Shown piece by piece: positions 26,768 through 36,265 of a stretch of DNA of 64,000 nt (position 1 is the first letter of the stretch; each line of letters opens with the position of its first letter). The stretch is from GCA-2794515 sp034436155. GTDB lineage: Bacteria; Chloroflexota; Anaerolineae; Aggregatilineales; Phototrophicaceae. Location: positions 28,289 to 92,288 of the forward strand of contig DAOTVP010000088.1 in the NCBI GenBank assembly GCA_034436155.1. Direction: 5' to 3'. Position numbers and translations under genes: made by a program. The notes beneath the pieces are model-generated. The model did no database searches and was not told the DNA's origin. It saw only the letters and a program-made list of their open reading frames with translations.

Positions 26768-26783
26768 ATGTAAGGGCTTACAT
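26768..26783. promoter_or_regulatory. LacI-family operator 1
   Basis: Perfect palindrome ATGTAAGGGCTTACAT directly downstream of the -10 box; fits the TGTAAGCGCTTACA-like sites of LacI-family sugar regulators. Binding here would block the promoter, so the regulator probably represses itself. Confidence 0.75.
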
Positions 26784-26856
26784 TTTTGAGTGGCAAATAC
26801 TCAAAAAATAAATAAAATTCGTTATATTGTTCTTTTTTTTTTTTTAACAAACGTAA

Positions 26857-26870
26857 TGTAAGCGCCTACA
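26857..26870. promoter_or_regulatory. LacI-family operator 2
   Basis: TGTAAGCGCCTACA, a near-palindromic match to operator 1, centred 88 bases downstream and 16 bases before the regulator ATG. A 14-base T-run lies between the two sites. Two sites suggest a repression loop. Confidence 0.7.
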
Positions 26871-26886
26871 AAAAGATGAGTTTATT

Positions 26887-27921
26887 ATGACCTTACAAAA
26901 AAATCTTGTCCAACCGATTACGATTTACGATGTCGCACACGAAGCAGGGGTATCTGATGCGACCGTCTCACGGGTGTTCAATAATAAACCCGGTGTCAAA
27001 GAGGCAACCCGCAACAAAGTGCTGAGCGCCGCCCAAAAATTGGGATATGTGGTGAATATACAAGCACGTAGCCTCGCGGGGGGTAAATCGAATGTCATCG
27101 GGTTGCTCATCCCTGGTTTAGATAACGGTTATGTCATCGAAATCGTGCGCGGGGTAGACCAAGAATTGGCACGATCTGGATGTGAGCTGATGGTCTATAC
27201 AACACATCGTTCAGGCAATAATAACGCCAATTATTTGCGCTATGTCGCCAATGGTCTGACGGAAGGCATTTTGTTGGTCGTGCCGTTGCTCTCGACAGAG
27301 TTTTTGACCGCGCTCGAAAATATCGGTTATCCATATGTGTTGATAGATGCGGTCAACATGCTTGGACATAGCCCGTCCGTCAATGCCACCAACTGGCAGG
27401 GGGCATACAAAGCCACCGAATATCTCATCGAATTGGGGCATCGGCGCATCGGCTTCATCACAGGCATCCGCGAATTGAGTAGCGCCAAAGACCGCTATGA
27501 CGGATTTATCACCGCCCTCAAAGATTATCAAATTCCCATCGAAGACAGGCTGATCGTCACAGGTGATTTTGGGCAAGAATCGGGTTATGTTGCCACGCGC
27601 CAATTATTGGCGTTAGATGCGCCCCCAACGGCTATTTTTGCCTCGAATGATATGATGGCGTTTGGGGTTATGGATGCCGTGCGCGAGGCAGGCTTGAGCA
27701 TCCCCCATGATATGTCGGTGATTGGCTTCGATGATATTCCACAAGCCGTCAACACCTATCCTAAATTGACAACTGTCCATCAGCCCCTCGAAGAAATGGG
27801 GCGGGTGGGGGTGAAACTCTTATTAGAGCATATCGAAAATCCCGATACCCCACCGAAAAATATCGTGCTGGCGACACAATTGGTCATCCGTGACTCGTGC
27901 CAGTCTCTGCATCAGGAATAA
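26887..27921 (+). CDS. LacI-family transcriptional regulator of the xylan/xylose locus
   Basis: 344 residues. N-terminal LacI helix-turn-helix (TIYDVAHEAGVSDATVSRVFN, split here by the known recognition helix) and hinge helix region ending in QARSLAGGKSNVIGLL, followed by a periplasmic-binding-protein-like effector domain with GFDDIPQA near the C-terminus. It heads a locus of sugar ABC transporter, xylosidase, oligoxylanase, xylA and xylB, so xylose or xylo-oligosaccharides are the likely effectors. Two matching operators sit in its own promoter region; a partial match (GCGCTTA and TACA) lies at 27934-27945, upstream of the transporter gene. Confidence 0.85.
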   Translation: MTLQKNLVQPITIYDVAHEAGVSDATVSRVFNNKPGVKEATRNKVLSAAQKLGYVVNIQARSLAGGKSNVIGLLIPGLDNGYVIEIVRGVDQELARSGCELMVYTTHRSGNNNANYLRYVANGLTEGILLVVPLLSTEFLTALENIGYPYVLIDAVNMLGHSPSVNATNWQGAYKATEYLIELGHRRIGFITGIRELSSAKDRYDGFITALKDYQIPIEDRLIVTGDFGQESGYVATRQLLALDAPPTAIFASNDMMAFGVMDAVREAGLSIPHDMSVIGFDDIPQAVNTYPKLTTVHQPLEEMGRVGVKLLLEHIENPDTPPKNIVLATQLVIRDSCQSLHQE

Positions 27922-27985
27922 TGCGTCATTTTGGCGCTTATTTACAAAAAACGTATCTATCGTTTACTTTTTAAGGAGTTGTACT

Positions 27986-29257
27986 ATGCGAACAAAGTTA
28001 GGTCTCTTTTTAATGGCGGTATTGATGATCGTTGTGTCATCGGTATCGGCACAAGAAAATGTCGTTGTCAGATGGTGGCACATCAGCACCAATCCACCCG
28101 AACAAGAATTTTGGCAAGTGATTGCCGATGAATTCATGGCAGCCAATCCCGGTGTGACCATCGAAATTACCGTGTTAGAAAACGAAGCCTTCAAAAGCCG
28201 TTTAGTCACCGTGATGCAATCGGGTGATGCGCCAGATTTATTCCAAAGCTGGGGCGGTGGTGTGTTGTGGCAATTTGCCCGTGCTGGTTTGTTGCGCGAT
28301 ATTTCGCCAGAACTGGATGCCAACGATGGTGAATGGCGCAATTCGTTCAGCGCACAAGCCGCGTTAGCTCTGTACGGTCAAGGCGATGAAACCTATGGTG
28401 TGCCGTGGACGTGGGGCGCGGTCGGTATGTTCTATAACAAAGCCCTGTTTGAACAAGCCGGTCTGGATCCAGACAATCCCCCCGTCACTTGGGACGAGTT
28501 TGTCGCCACAATCGAAGCCCTCAAAGAAGCGGGCATCACCCCCATTTCGCTAGGTGGAAAAGACAAATGGCCCGGTCATTTCTGGTGGGTGTATTCGGCA
28601 ATCCGTTTGGGTGGCGAAGAAGCCTTCTTGAATGCCTATAATCGTACTGGCTCGTTTGCAGATGAACCGTTTGTCAAAGCGGGTGAATATGTCAAATCGT
28701 TGGTCGATATGGGCGCGTTCCCCGAAAACTTCATGGGCTTGACCTATGGCGACCAATTCACCATCACCGCCAACGCGCAAGCCGCTATGGAACTCATGGG
28801 TCAATGGGCTCCGAGTTTATACGAAAATGCCGCCCCAGGTGTCTTGGGTGATAATTTGGGCTGGTTCCCATTCCCCGTCTTGCCCGATGGCGCGGGTAAT
28901 CCAGATGATGTGTTAGGTGGTGGTGATGGCTTTGCGGTTGGCAAAAATGCTCCCGATGCCACCGTGGCGTTCTTACAATATATCACCAGCGTCGATGTCC
29001 AACGCCGTGCCGCCGAAATTTGGGTTATCCCAACCGTTGGTGCCGCCGAAGATGTGGTCACAGACAACCCCGTGTTTGCATCCATCATCGAAGCCCGTAA
29101 CAATGCGCCTTACTTCCAACTGTATTACGACCAATTCCTGCCACCTGCATTGGGTAGTGAAGTCAATGATGCAGTCGAAGCATTGCTGGCTGGTTTGGCA
29201 ACCCCACAAGAAACCGCCGAGCGCATTGAAGAAATGGCATCGTTTGAACTTGACTAA
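27986..29257 (+). CDS. Sugar ABC transporter substrate-binding protein
   Basis: 423 residues of the family 1 extracellular solute-binding proteins. Signal peptide at 1-22 (MRTKLGLFLMAVLMIVV, cleavage after VSA) then VVVRWWHIST. Binds a sugar outside the membrane and delivers it to the two permeases encoded next. AAGGAG precedes the ATG at 27986; an upstream in-frame extension overlaps the regulator gene and is rejected. Context points to xylo-oligosaccharides or xylose. Confidence 0.88.
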   Translation: MRTKLGLFLMAVLMIVVSSVSAQENVVVRWWHISTNPPEQEFWQVIADEFMAANPGVTIEITVLENEAFKSRLVTVMQSGDAPDLFQSWGGGVLWQFARAGLLRDISPELDANDGEWRNSFSAQAALALYGQGDETYGVPWTWGAVGMFYNKALFEQAGLDPDNPPVTWDEFVATIEALKEAGITPISLGGKDKWPGHFWWVYSAIRLGGEEAFLNAYNRTGSFADEPFVKAGEYVKSLVDMGAFPENFMGLTYGDQFTITANAQAAMELMGQWAPSLYENAAPGVLGDNLGWFPFPVLPDGAGNPDDVLGGGDGFAVGKNAPDATVAFLQYITSVDVQRRAAEIWVIPTVGAAEDVVTDNPVFASIIEARNNAPYFQLYYDQFLPPALGSEVNDAVEALLAGLATPQETAERIEEMASFELD

Positions 29258-29296
29258 GACTTATCGTGACTGATAGGGAGAGAAGCATTCTTTAGA

Positions 29297-29328
29297 AGAG
29301 GGCAATCTTACAGAGGAATTGCTCCTCT
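29297..29328 (+). terminator. Intercistronic hairpin between binding protein and permease genes
   Basis: AGAGGGCAAT pairs with ATTGCTCCTCT (10 bp with one bulged T, 11-base loop). No T-run follows. In such operons a hairpin here commonly protects the upstream mRNA and keeps the binding protein in excess over the permeases; that role is inferred. Confidence 0.5.
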
Positions 29329-29374
29329 CTCTACCCAACCACTATCCTTTTAGTTTACCAGAAGAAAACCCATT

Positions 29375-30340
29375 ATGTCACTTGCAAACACCAGAAACTT
29401 ATCAGAAATTAACCTAGACGAAGCAACACAAATCAGACGAGAAAAGCGCAACAATGCCATTCGCAAATGGCTGACGGTCGGCATTTTCCTCGTACCTGGG
29501 ATGCTGGTGTTCATCGTATTCGTCCTTAGCCCCATCGCACAAACAGCAGTCTATAGCTTTTATGAATGGGATGGCTTGGGTCCGCTGACCAATTATCAAG
29601 AATTCGACAATTATGAGCGCCTGTTTGCCCATAGTGCCTTCACCAAAGCCCTGCAAAATACCTTTGTGATTATGCTCTTATCGTTGCTCATCCAATTGCC
29701 GATCGCTTTGATGATTGCCTTGTTGGTGGCGCGGGGTCAACTGCCCGGACGCAGAATCTTTCGGGCGCTCCTGTTTATACCCTATGTCTTTTCAGAAGTG
29801 ATTACCGCCATCATTTGGTTGTATGTGTTGCATCCCAATGACGGCTTGGTCAATACCGTTTTTGCCAGCATCATCCCCAATTACCAACGGGTCGCGTGGA
29901 CAAGCAACCCCGATGTCATTTTGTACTCGGTCTTTGCCGTGCTGGTCTGGAAATACTTCGGCTTTTACATGATTTTATACATGGCATCGATTCAAGGTGT
30001 CCCCAAAGATCTCGAAGAAGCCGCTCGTATGGATGGTGCGACAGAAATGGGCGTTTTGCGCTATGTCACCATTCCGTTGATTGGTCCGACCATTCGCCTG
30101 ACGATTTTTCTCTCGGTATTGGGGTCGATTCAACAATTCGTCATCGCGTGGATTTTGACAACGGGTGGCGGGATTAACAACTCTGGCGCGGTCGTTAGCA
30201 CTTACTTGTATAAATATGGGCTACAACGCTTCAAATTGGGATATGGTAGTGCCATTGCCGTGGTTTTGTTCCTCATCACATTGGTATTCTCGATTTTATA
30301 CCAACGCTTTGTCATGAATCGGGATTATGCAGACGATTAA
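29375..30340 (+). CDS. Sugar ABC transporter permease 1
   Basis: 321 residues, MalF/UgpA-type permease with six or so transmembrane helices and the EAA loop (DLEEAARMDGATEMGVLRYVTIPLIGP region) that docks the ATPase. Works with the neighbouring permease and binding protein. No ATPase gene is in the locus, so a shared MsmK-type ATPase encoded elsewhere is expected. Confidence 0.88.
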   Translation: MSLANTRNLSEINLDEATQIRREKRNNAIRKWLTVGIFLVPGMLVFIVFVLSPIAQTAVYSFYEWDGLGPLTNYQEFDNYERLFAHSAFTKALQNTFVIMLLSLLIQLPIALMIALLVARGQLPGRRIFRALLFIPYVFSEVITAIIWLYVLHPNDGLVNTVFASIIPNYQRVAWTSNPDVILYSVFAVLVWKYFGFYMILYMASIQGVPKDLEEAARMDGATEMGVLRYVTIPLIGPTIRLTIFLSVLGSIQQFVIAWILTTGGGINNSGAVVSTYLYKYGLQRFKLGYGSAIAVVLFLITLVFSILYQRFVMNRDYADD

Positions 30341-30355
30341 AAGGATGGTGGCATC

Positions 30356-31195
30356 ATGACGCTTACACTTGTGCGTTGGGCATTTTTGTTGTTTCGCTAT
30401 GCGGTACTGGGAATTTTATGTGTCATCATCATCAGTCCAGTGATGACCGCGTTTTTGGGCAGTGTGCGAACAACCAACGAATTTTTATCGCGCCCATTTG
30501 GCTTCCCCGAAGGGGCATGGAATTGGCAATTTTACATTGATATTTTACAAAGCGAGTCGTTTTGGAAATTCATGGGCAATAGCATCATCATCACCAGTTT
30601 TACCATGGTGCTGAATGTCTCTTTGGCGTGCATGTTGGCGTTTGCCTTCACGCGCTTACGCTTTAAGGGGCGGATGTTTGCCTTCAACGTTTTATCATTC
30701 GGATTGCTGTTCCCGTTAACCGTGGCGATTTTGCCTATCTTCATCCAAATCCGTCAATTCGGGTTGATAGATTCACATTGGGGGGTGATTTTGCCGTTAG
30801 TGGCGTTTGGATTGCCCCAAAGCACCGTCATCTTACGCAGTTTCTTCATCGCCATCCCCAATGAACTCGAAGATGCTTCGTATGTGGATGGTTGTAACAC
30901 CTTTGGATTTTTCAGATACATTTTACTGCCGATGGCGCGTCCAGCGATTACGGCGGTAGCGGTGATTCAGATTATCGCCGCGTGGAACGAATATTTCTTG
31001 CCCATTCTCGTCTTGAATAAAGATGCCTATTGGCCCCTACCCCTCGGTATTATGCAATTTCAGGGGCAGTTTGGCACAGATTGGTCGCGGGTGATGGCTT
31101 ATGTCATTTTGCTCATCATCCCTGCCATCATTTTTTACATCTTTGCCGAGAAATATATCGTGACGGGCTTAACGGGTGGCGAACTAAAAGGCTAA
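30356..31195 (+). CDS. Sugar ABC transporter permease 2
   Basis: 279 residues, MalG/UgpE-type permease with the EAA loop ELEDASYVDGCNTFGFF followed by ILLPMARPA. Starts 15 bases after permease 1 and ends 5 bases before the GH3 gene, so the three are one transcription unit. Confidence 0.88.
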   Translation: MTLTLVRWAFLLFRYAVLGILCVIIISPVMTAFLGSVRTTNEFLSRPFGFPEGAWNWQFYIDILQSESFWKFMGNSIIITSFTMVLNVSLACMLAFAFTRLRFKGRMFAFNVLSFGLLFPLTVAILPIFIQIRQFGLIDSHWGVILPLVAFGLPQSTVILRSFFIAIPNELEDASYVDGCNTFGFFRYILLPMARPAITAVAVIQIIAAWNEYFLPILVLNKDAYWPLPLGIMQFQGQFGTDWSRVMAYVILLIIPAIIFYIFAEKYIVTGLTGGELKG

Positions 31196-31200
31196 AGCAC

Positions 31201-33558
31201 ATGAACATAACCTATAAAGATACACAGCTTGGCGTGGATGAACGCGCCGAGCATTTGTTAATGCAGATGACGCTCGAAGAAAAAGTGGCGCAAATCGGTG
31301 GCATTTGGTCGAGTGATGTCACCGATGAGAGCAAACAGCACTTTGATAAGAACAAAGCCTTGCAGATTGTCCCACATGGCATCGGGCATGTCTCGCGCAT
31401 TGGTGCGGTGTCGTTGCTCCCACCGCGACAAAGCGCCCAACTTGCCAATATCATCCAAGCCTATTTTGTGAATGAGACGCGCTTGGGCATCCCCGCCATT
31501 GTCCACGAAGAAAATTGCGCGGGTTATATGGCGAATGGTGCGACTTCATTCCCACAGGCTATCGGCTTGGCGGCAACATGGGAGCCAGACCTCATCCAGC
31601 AAATGACCCGTGCCATCCGCCAACAAATGCGTTCGGTCGGCGCACATCTGGGGCTTGCGCCCGTATTGGATGTCGCCCGTGACCCGCGTTGGGGACGTGT
31701 CGAGGAGACCTTTGGCGAAGACCCCTTCCTCATATCTACGCTCGGCGTGGCATACATCAATGGGTTGCAAGGCGATGATTTGAAGACGGGCATTGTCGCC
31801 ACTGCCAAGCACTTTTTAGGCTATAGCGCATCCGAAGGCGGGATGAATTGGGCTCCTGCACATATCCCGCAACGCACCCTGCGCGAGGTCTACCTGACAC
31901 CCTTCGCCGCGGCAATCAAACACGCCAATGTCGGCGCGGTGATGAATGGTTATCAAGAAATAGACGGCGTGCCGTGTGGCAGTTCAAAAGAATATCTGGT
32001 GGATATGTTGCGCGGTGAATTGGGCTTCACTGGCACGATTGTCGCCGATTATTTCACCATCAATATGTTGGTCGATTATCATCGTATCGCCAAAGATAAG
32101 GCAGAAGCGGCGAAATACGCGCTCATGGCGGGGATCGATGTCGAATTGCCTGCGCTCGATTGCTATGCCCAACCGTTGATTGATGCCATTCGTGCGGGTG
32201 ATATTCGTGAAGAGTTGCTCGATGCGTGTGTGCGACGGGTGCTACGCCAAAAAATCAGCTTGGGCTTGCTCGATAATCCGTATGTTGATGAGGGGTGCAT
32301 TGCCGAAGTGTATAACACCCCCGCGCAAATCGAATTATCGCGCACGCTGGCTTCAAAATCGGTGGTGTTGCTCAAAAATGAGGGCGCAATTTTACCCTTG
32401 TCGAAATCCATCGGCAAAATCGCCGTCATCGGACCCAGCGCCGATAACGCCCGCCTCATGCAAGGCGATTATCACTATCCAGCGCACCTCGAAGGCGTGT
32501 CGAATATGGGCGATAATATGGTCGCGCCCACACCCAATAAAGATAAACTGAATATCAATTGGGACGCGCACCGCCCACCCACCACCACCGTTTTACAGGG
32601 TATTCAGGCTATTGTGGGGCAAAATACCCAAGTGACATATGCCCAGGGGTGTGGCATCACGGGGAATAACGCCTCGTTGTTTGATGAGGCGATCACAAAC
32701 GCCAAAAATGCCGATGTTGCCATCGTGGTGGTTGGTGATATTTCGGGTCTGAGTTTGGGTAGTACCAGTGGCGAAGCCATAGACCGCGCCACGCTCGAAT
32801 TGCCCGGTTTGCAACAACAACTCGTCTTAAAAATCGCCGAGACAGGCACCCCGACCATCGTAGTCGTGCTGAATGGTCGTCCGCCCGTCCTCACAGAAAT
32901 CGCCGACAAGGTGAACTCGCTGTTGCTCGGATGGTTGCCCGCGCAAGAAGGTGGCAACGCCATCGCCCAAATCTTATTCGGCGATGCGAACCCCGCGGGG
33001 CGCTTGCCCATCACACTCCCGCGCCATGTCGGACAAGTTCCCACCTATTACGCACATAAACCATCGGGCGGGCGCTCGCATTGGTTTGGCGATTACGCCG
33101 ATATGCCCACCAAGCCGCTTTATCCGTTTGGTTATGGGCTGAGTTATACCCAATTTGAGTATAGCGATTTGCGTCTGAGCGCCGATCGCGCCAGCGCCGA
33201 TGATGTGATCCATGTCACCGTCACCGTGAAAAATATCGGCAATCGGGCGGGTGATGAGGTGGTGCAATTGTATGTATCTGACCCCATCGCCAGCGTCACG
33301 CGCCCCGTCAAGATGCTCAAAGGTTTTCAACGGGTGCATTTAGACGCGGGGCAAAGCGCCCATATCACCTTTGATTTGGATGTGCGCCATCTCGGTTTTT
33401 ATGACCGCACCATGACGCATATCATCGAGGCGGGCGAAATTGTGGTGATGATCGGGCGGTCATCTGATGATATTTGCCTATCGGCATCGTTTGAAATCAC
33501 CCGCACCCAACCCGTCGATCGGGTGTATCTGACCCCCGTATCGGTGGCGTTAGGGTGA
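31201..33558 (+). CDS. GH3 beta-xylosidase/beta-glucosidase (intracellular)
   Basis: 785 residues with the complete GH3 layout: N-terminal barrel (KHFLGYS; GTIVADYFT with nucleophile Asp 283), alpha/beta sandwich (ILPLSK, GDISGL) and a C-terminal fibronectin III-like domain (VKNIGNRAGDEVVQLYV). No signal peptide, so it acts on sugars already imported by the transporter encoded just upstream. Locus context favours beta-xylosidase, but GH3 specificity cannot be read from sequence alone. A longer open frame from 31030 overlaps the permease gene and is rejected. Confidence 0.88.
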   Translation: MNITYKDTQLGVDERAEHLLMQMTLEEKVAQIGGIWSSDVTDESKQHFDKNKALQIVPHGIGHVSRIGAVSLLPPRQSAQLANIIQAYFVNETRLGIPAIVHEENCAGYMANGATSFPQAIGLAATWEPDLIQQMTRAIRQQMRSVGAHLGLAPVLDVARDPRWGRVEETFGEDPFLISTLGVAYINGLQGDDLKTGIVATAKHFLGYSASEGGMNWAPAHIPQRTLREVYLTPFAAAIKHANVGAVMNGYQEIDGVPCGSSKEYLVDMLRGELGFTGTIVADYFTINMLVDYHRIAKDKAEAAKYALMAGIDVELPALDCYAQPLIDAIRAGDIREELLDACVRRVLRQKISLGLLDNPYVDEGCIAEVYNTPAQIELSRTLASKSVVLLKNEGAILPLSKSIGKIAVIGPSADNARLMQGDYHYPAHLEGVSNMGDNMVAPTPNKDKLNINWDAHRPPTTTVLQGIQAIVGQNTQVTYAQGCGITGNNASLFDEAITNAKNADVAIVVVGDISGLSLGSTSGEAIDRATLELPGLQQQLVLKIAETGTPTIVVVLNGRPPVLTEIADKVNSLLLGWLPAQEGGNAIAQILFGDANPAGRLPITLPRHVGQVPTYYAHKPSGGRSHWFGDYADMPTKPLYPFGYGLSYTQFEYSDLRLSADRASADDVIHVTVTVKNIGNRAGDEVVQLYVSDPIASVTRPVKMLKGFQRVHLDAGQSAHITFDLDVRHLGFYDRTMTHIIEAGEIVVMIGRSSDDICLSASFEITRTQPVDRVYLTPVSVALG

Positions 33559-33577
33559 TATTTTAACCGTAAAAAAT

Positions 33578-33689
33578 CCCCCATCCCCAGCCCTTCCCCC
33601 ATCGAATAGGGGAAGGGGGTAAAAACCACCTTTGAGGTAGGATTTTAGCCTCCTCTCCATGCAATGGGGAGGAGGTTGGGGGTGGGGAT
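33578..33689. repeat. C/G-rich palindromic repeat between GH3 and GH8 genes, copy A6
   Basis: Two hairpins: CCTTCCCC and GGGGAAGG, then CCTCCTC and GAGGAGG around the CCAT-GCA-ATGG core. Same family as the repeats inside hypF, here in non-coding sequence. Confidence 0.75.
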
Positions 33690-33713
33690 AATCGATTCAA
33701 GAAAGGATACACG

Positions 33714-34952
33714 ATGAAAAAACTAACTTTACTTTGCATACTTATCTTCACACTAGGATTAACCGCCGTGAGCGCACAAGACGACACCAAAATCCCACAA
33801 CTGCCTAGCGAAGGCGCATTTTTCACGGGTGAATATCGCAATATCTTATCGGAATGGGGGTTATCGGATGAAGAAATCCAAACCCGCATTGATGAAACAT
33901 TCCAGCAATTGTTTTATGGCGATGACGACAACGAGCGCGTGTATTACGAACTCGGTGATGACATGGCGTATATCGTCGACATCAACAACAACGATATTCG
34001 CACCGAAGGCATTTCGTATGGCATGATGATCACCGTCCAGATGGATAAAAAAGCCGAATTTGACCGCCTCTGGAAGTGGGCATATACCCATATGTATCAC
34101 AAAGAGGGTCCGTGGGCGGGGTATTTCTGTTGGCATACCCGCCTAGACGGGACATGTATCGACAACAACCCCGCATCCGATGGTGAAATTTGGTATGCCA
34201 CCGCGCTATTTTTTGCCTCTGCCCGTTGGGGTGATGGTGAAGGCATTTTTAATTATAAAGAATATGCCCAAACCATCCTCAACACCATGATTCATCAAAA
34301 AACTGCCCTCGCCACACCGACATTCGACCCCGAAACCAAGTTAGTGGTGTTTGTGGCGCAAATTGGAGAGGTGAGCCAATTCACCGATCCATCGTATCAA
34401 GCGCCTCATTTTTATGAAATTTGGGCGCGGTTAGCCACGCAAGATAACGAATTTTGGCAAGAAGCCATCCAAGCCGCCCGTGAACATTGGCGTAATGCCG
34501 CCCATCCCGTCACAGGGTTGATGGCGAATTATGCTGAATTCACAGGTGAACCGCGGGATTGGGGTGGTAGTGATTATGGCGGTGTGTATTATGCCGATGC
34601 GTGGCGCATTGGCATGATGGTGGCGCTGGATTACATCTGGTTTGCCCCAGACCAATGGCATGTCGAACAGAGCAACCGCTATCTGCGCTTCTTCCACGAT
34701 TTAGGCATCGGGCGCTATAACAGTCGCTTCTTGATTGATGGCACGCCACAGGGCTTTCAACATCGTTCTACGGGGCATATCGCCACCAACGCCGTTGCCA
34801 CCCTCGCGTCTACCGAGCCGTTTGTGTGGGATTTCCTCGAAGAATTTTGGAATACGCCCATTCCGACAGGACAATATCGGTATTATGATGGATTGTTGTA
34901 TATGATGGCGTTGTTGCAGACCAGTGGCAATTTTAGAATTTATATGCCATAA
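33714..34952 (+). CDS. Secreted GH8 reducing-end xylose-releasing exo-oligoxylanase (Rex-like)
   Basis: 412 residues of GH8. The motif RTEGISYGMM (E98 as general acid) and SDGEIWYATALFF (D156) match the Rex subgroup, where these two residues are also 58 apart; D294 in YYADAWR is a candidate base. Rex enzymes release xylose from the reducing end of xylo-oligosaccharides. A signal peptide (MKKLTLLCILIFTLGL, cleavage after VSA) predicts export, whereas characterised Rex enzymes are mostly cytoplasmic. AAGGA precedes the ATG. It fits a xylan-degradation role with the GH3 enzyme and xylAB. Confidence 0.82.
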   Translation: MKKLTLLCILIFTLGLTAVSAQDDTKIPQLPSEGAFFTGEYRNILSEWGLSDEEIQTRIDETFQQLFYGDDDNERVYYELGDDMAYIVDINNNDIRTEGISYGMMITVQMDKKAEFDRLWKWAYTHMYHKEGPWAGYFCWHTRLDGTCIDNNPASDGEIWYATALFFASARWGDGEGIFNYKEYAQTILNTMIHQKTALATPTFDPETKLVVFVAQIGEVSQFTDPSYQAPHFYEIWARLATQDNEFWQEAIQAAREHWRNAAHPVTGLMANYAEFTGEPRDWGGSDYGGVYYADAWRIGMMVALDYIWFAPDQWHVEQSNRYLRFFHDLGIGRYNSRFLIDGTPQGFQHRSTGHIATNAVATLASTEPFVWDFLEEFWNTPIPTGQYRYYDGLLYMMALLQTSGNFRIYMP

Positions 34953-34967
34953 CGCCTATTCATTTTG

Positions 34968-35003
34968 TGGCGGACATACAAGGCTAAAGCCTTTAGTCCG
35001 CCA
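34968..35003. repeat. TA/GTAT hairpin element, copy 6
   Basis: Outer arms GGCGGAC and GTCCGCC, ATAC opposite TA, inner arms AAGGC and GCCTT. Left half of a head-to-head pair upstream of xylA; followed by ATTACACC as in the pair at 55884. Confidence 0.75.
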
Positions 35004-35030
35004 TTACACCCAAACTGGATATACTGTAAT

Positions 35031-35062
35031 GGCTGACTAGCCCGTTAGGGCGTATGTCAGCC
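35031..35062. repeat. TA/GTAT hairpin element, copy 7
   Basis: Outer arms GGCTGAC and GTCAGCC, TA opposite GTAT, inner arms GCCC and GGGC. Right half of the pair; preceded by GTAAT. Confidence 0.75.
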
Positions 35063-35098
35063 ACACTTATTAATAATATGATATTGAGGACACATACC

Positions 35099-36265
35099 AT
35101 GACCAACTATCAACCCAAACCCGAACATAAATTTACCTTTGGCTTATGGACAGTCGGCAACACGGGGCGCGACCCCTTCGGTGAACCCACCCGTAAACTC
35201 TTATCGCCTGTCGAGATTGTCCACCTCCTCGCCGATGTCGGCGCGTGGGGGGTCAATTTTCATGATAACGATCTCGTGCCGATAGATGCCACCCCTGCCC
35301 AACGCGACCAAATCGTGCGCGATTTCAAAAAGGCACTCGCCGATACGGGCATCGTTGTGCCAATGGCGACCACCAATTTATTCACGCACCCCGTTTTCAA
35401 AGATGGCGCGTTCACATCCAACGACCCCAAAGTCCGTGCGTATGCCTTGCAAAAGACCATGAACGCCATTGATCTCGGCGTGGAATTGGGCGCGAAAACG
35501 TATGTCTTTTGGGGCGGACGTGAAGGCACAGAGACCGATAGCGCAAAAAATCCACTCGATGCGCTCAAATGGTTTCGGGAGGCGATCAACTTTTTGACAG
35601 CATACGTGCGCGATCAAGGCTACGACCTCAAATTTGCCCTCGAACCCAAACCGAATGAACCACGCGGTCACATCTTTTTGCCGACCGTTGGCGATGCGCT
35701 CGGCTTCATCAGCACGCTCGACCATCCCGACATGGTGGGCTTAAATCCAGAAGTGGCGCATGAACACATGGCGGGCTTAAACTTTTTGCACGGCGTGGCA
35801 ATGGCGTGGGATGCGAATAAATTATTCCACATCGACCTGAACGATCAACTGTTTGGGCGTTATGATCAAGATTTCCGCTTTGGTAGTGTGATGATCAAGC
35901 AAGCCTTCTACTTGGTCAAATTTTTAGAAGATGTCGGTTATTCTGGCAGTCGCCATTTCGATGCCCATGCCTTCCGTAGCTCGAATTACGAGGATGTCAA
36001 AGCCTTTGCGCGGGGCTGTATGCGGACGTATCTCATCCTCAAAGAGAAGGCGCAACGCTTTAATGCCGACCCAGAAATTCAGGCATTGCTGGCAGAAATC
36101 ACCGCCAAAGACGATACGTTATCGTATCTGAGCGCGGGGTATAGCCAAGATGCCGCCCAAAAATTGCGTGCTACCACGTTTAACCGTGACGAATTGGGCG
36201 CGAAGAATATCCCCTACGAACATCTCGACCAACTGACCATCGAATTGTTGCTTGGGGTGCGCTGA
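35099..36265 (+). CDS. xylA: Xylose isomerase
   Basis: 388 residues, D-xylose to D-xylulose. It has the compact (class I, actinobacterial-type) length. Motifs: KFTFGLWTVGNTGRDPFG at the N-terminus, the catalytic His region VNFHDNDL, AKTYVFWGGREG, and the metal ligands in FALEPKPNEPRGH. A GAGG lies about ten bases before the ATG at 35099; a longer open frame runs through the upstream hairpin repeats and is rejected. Overlaps the xylB start (TGATG). Confidence 0.93.
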   Translation: MTNYQPKPEHKFTFGLWTVGNTGRDPFGEPTRKLLSPVEIVHLLADVGAWGVNFHDNDLVPIDATPAQRDQIVRDFKKALADTGIVVPMATTNLFTHPVFKDGAFTSNDPKVRAYALQKTMNAIDLGVELGAKTYVFWGGREGTETDSAKNPLDALKWFREAINFLTAYVRDQGYDLKFALEPKPNEPRGHIFLPTVGDALGFISTLDHPDMVGLNPEVAHEHMAGLNFLHGVAMAWDANKLFHIDLNDQLFGRYDQDFRFGSVMIKQAFYLVKFLEDVGYSGSRHFDAHAFRSSNYEDVKAFARGCMRTYLILKEKAQRFNADPEIQALLAEITAKDDTLSYLSAGYSQDAAQKLRATTFNRDELGAKNIPYEHLDQLTIELLLGVR

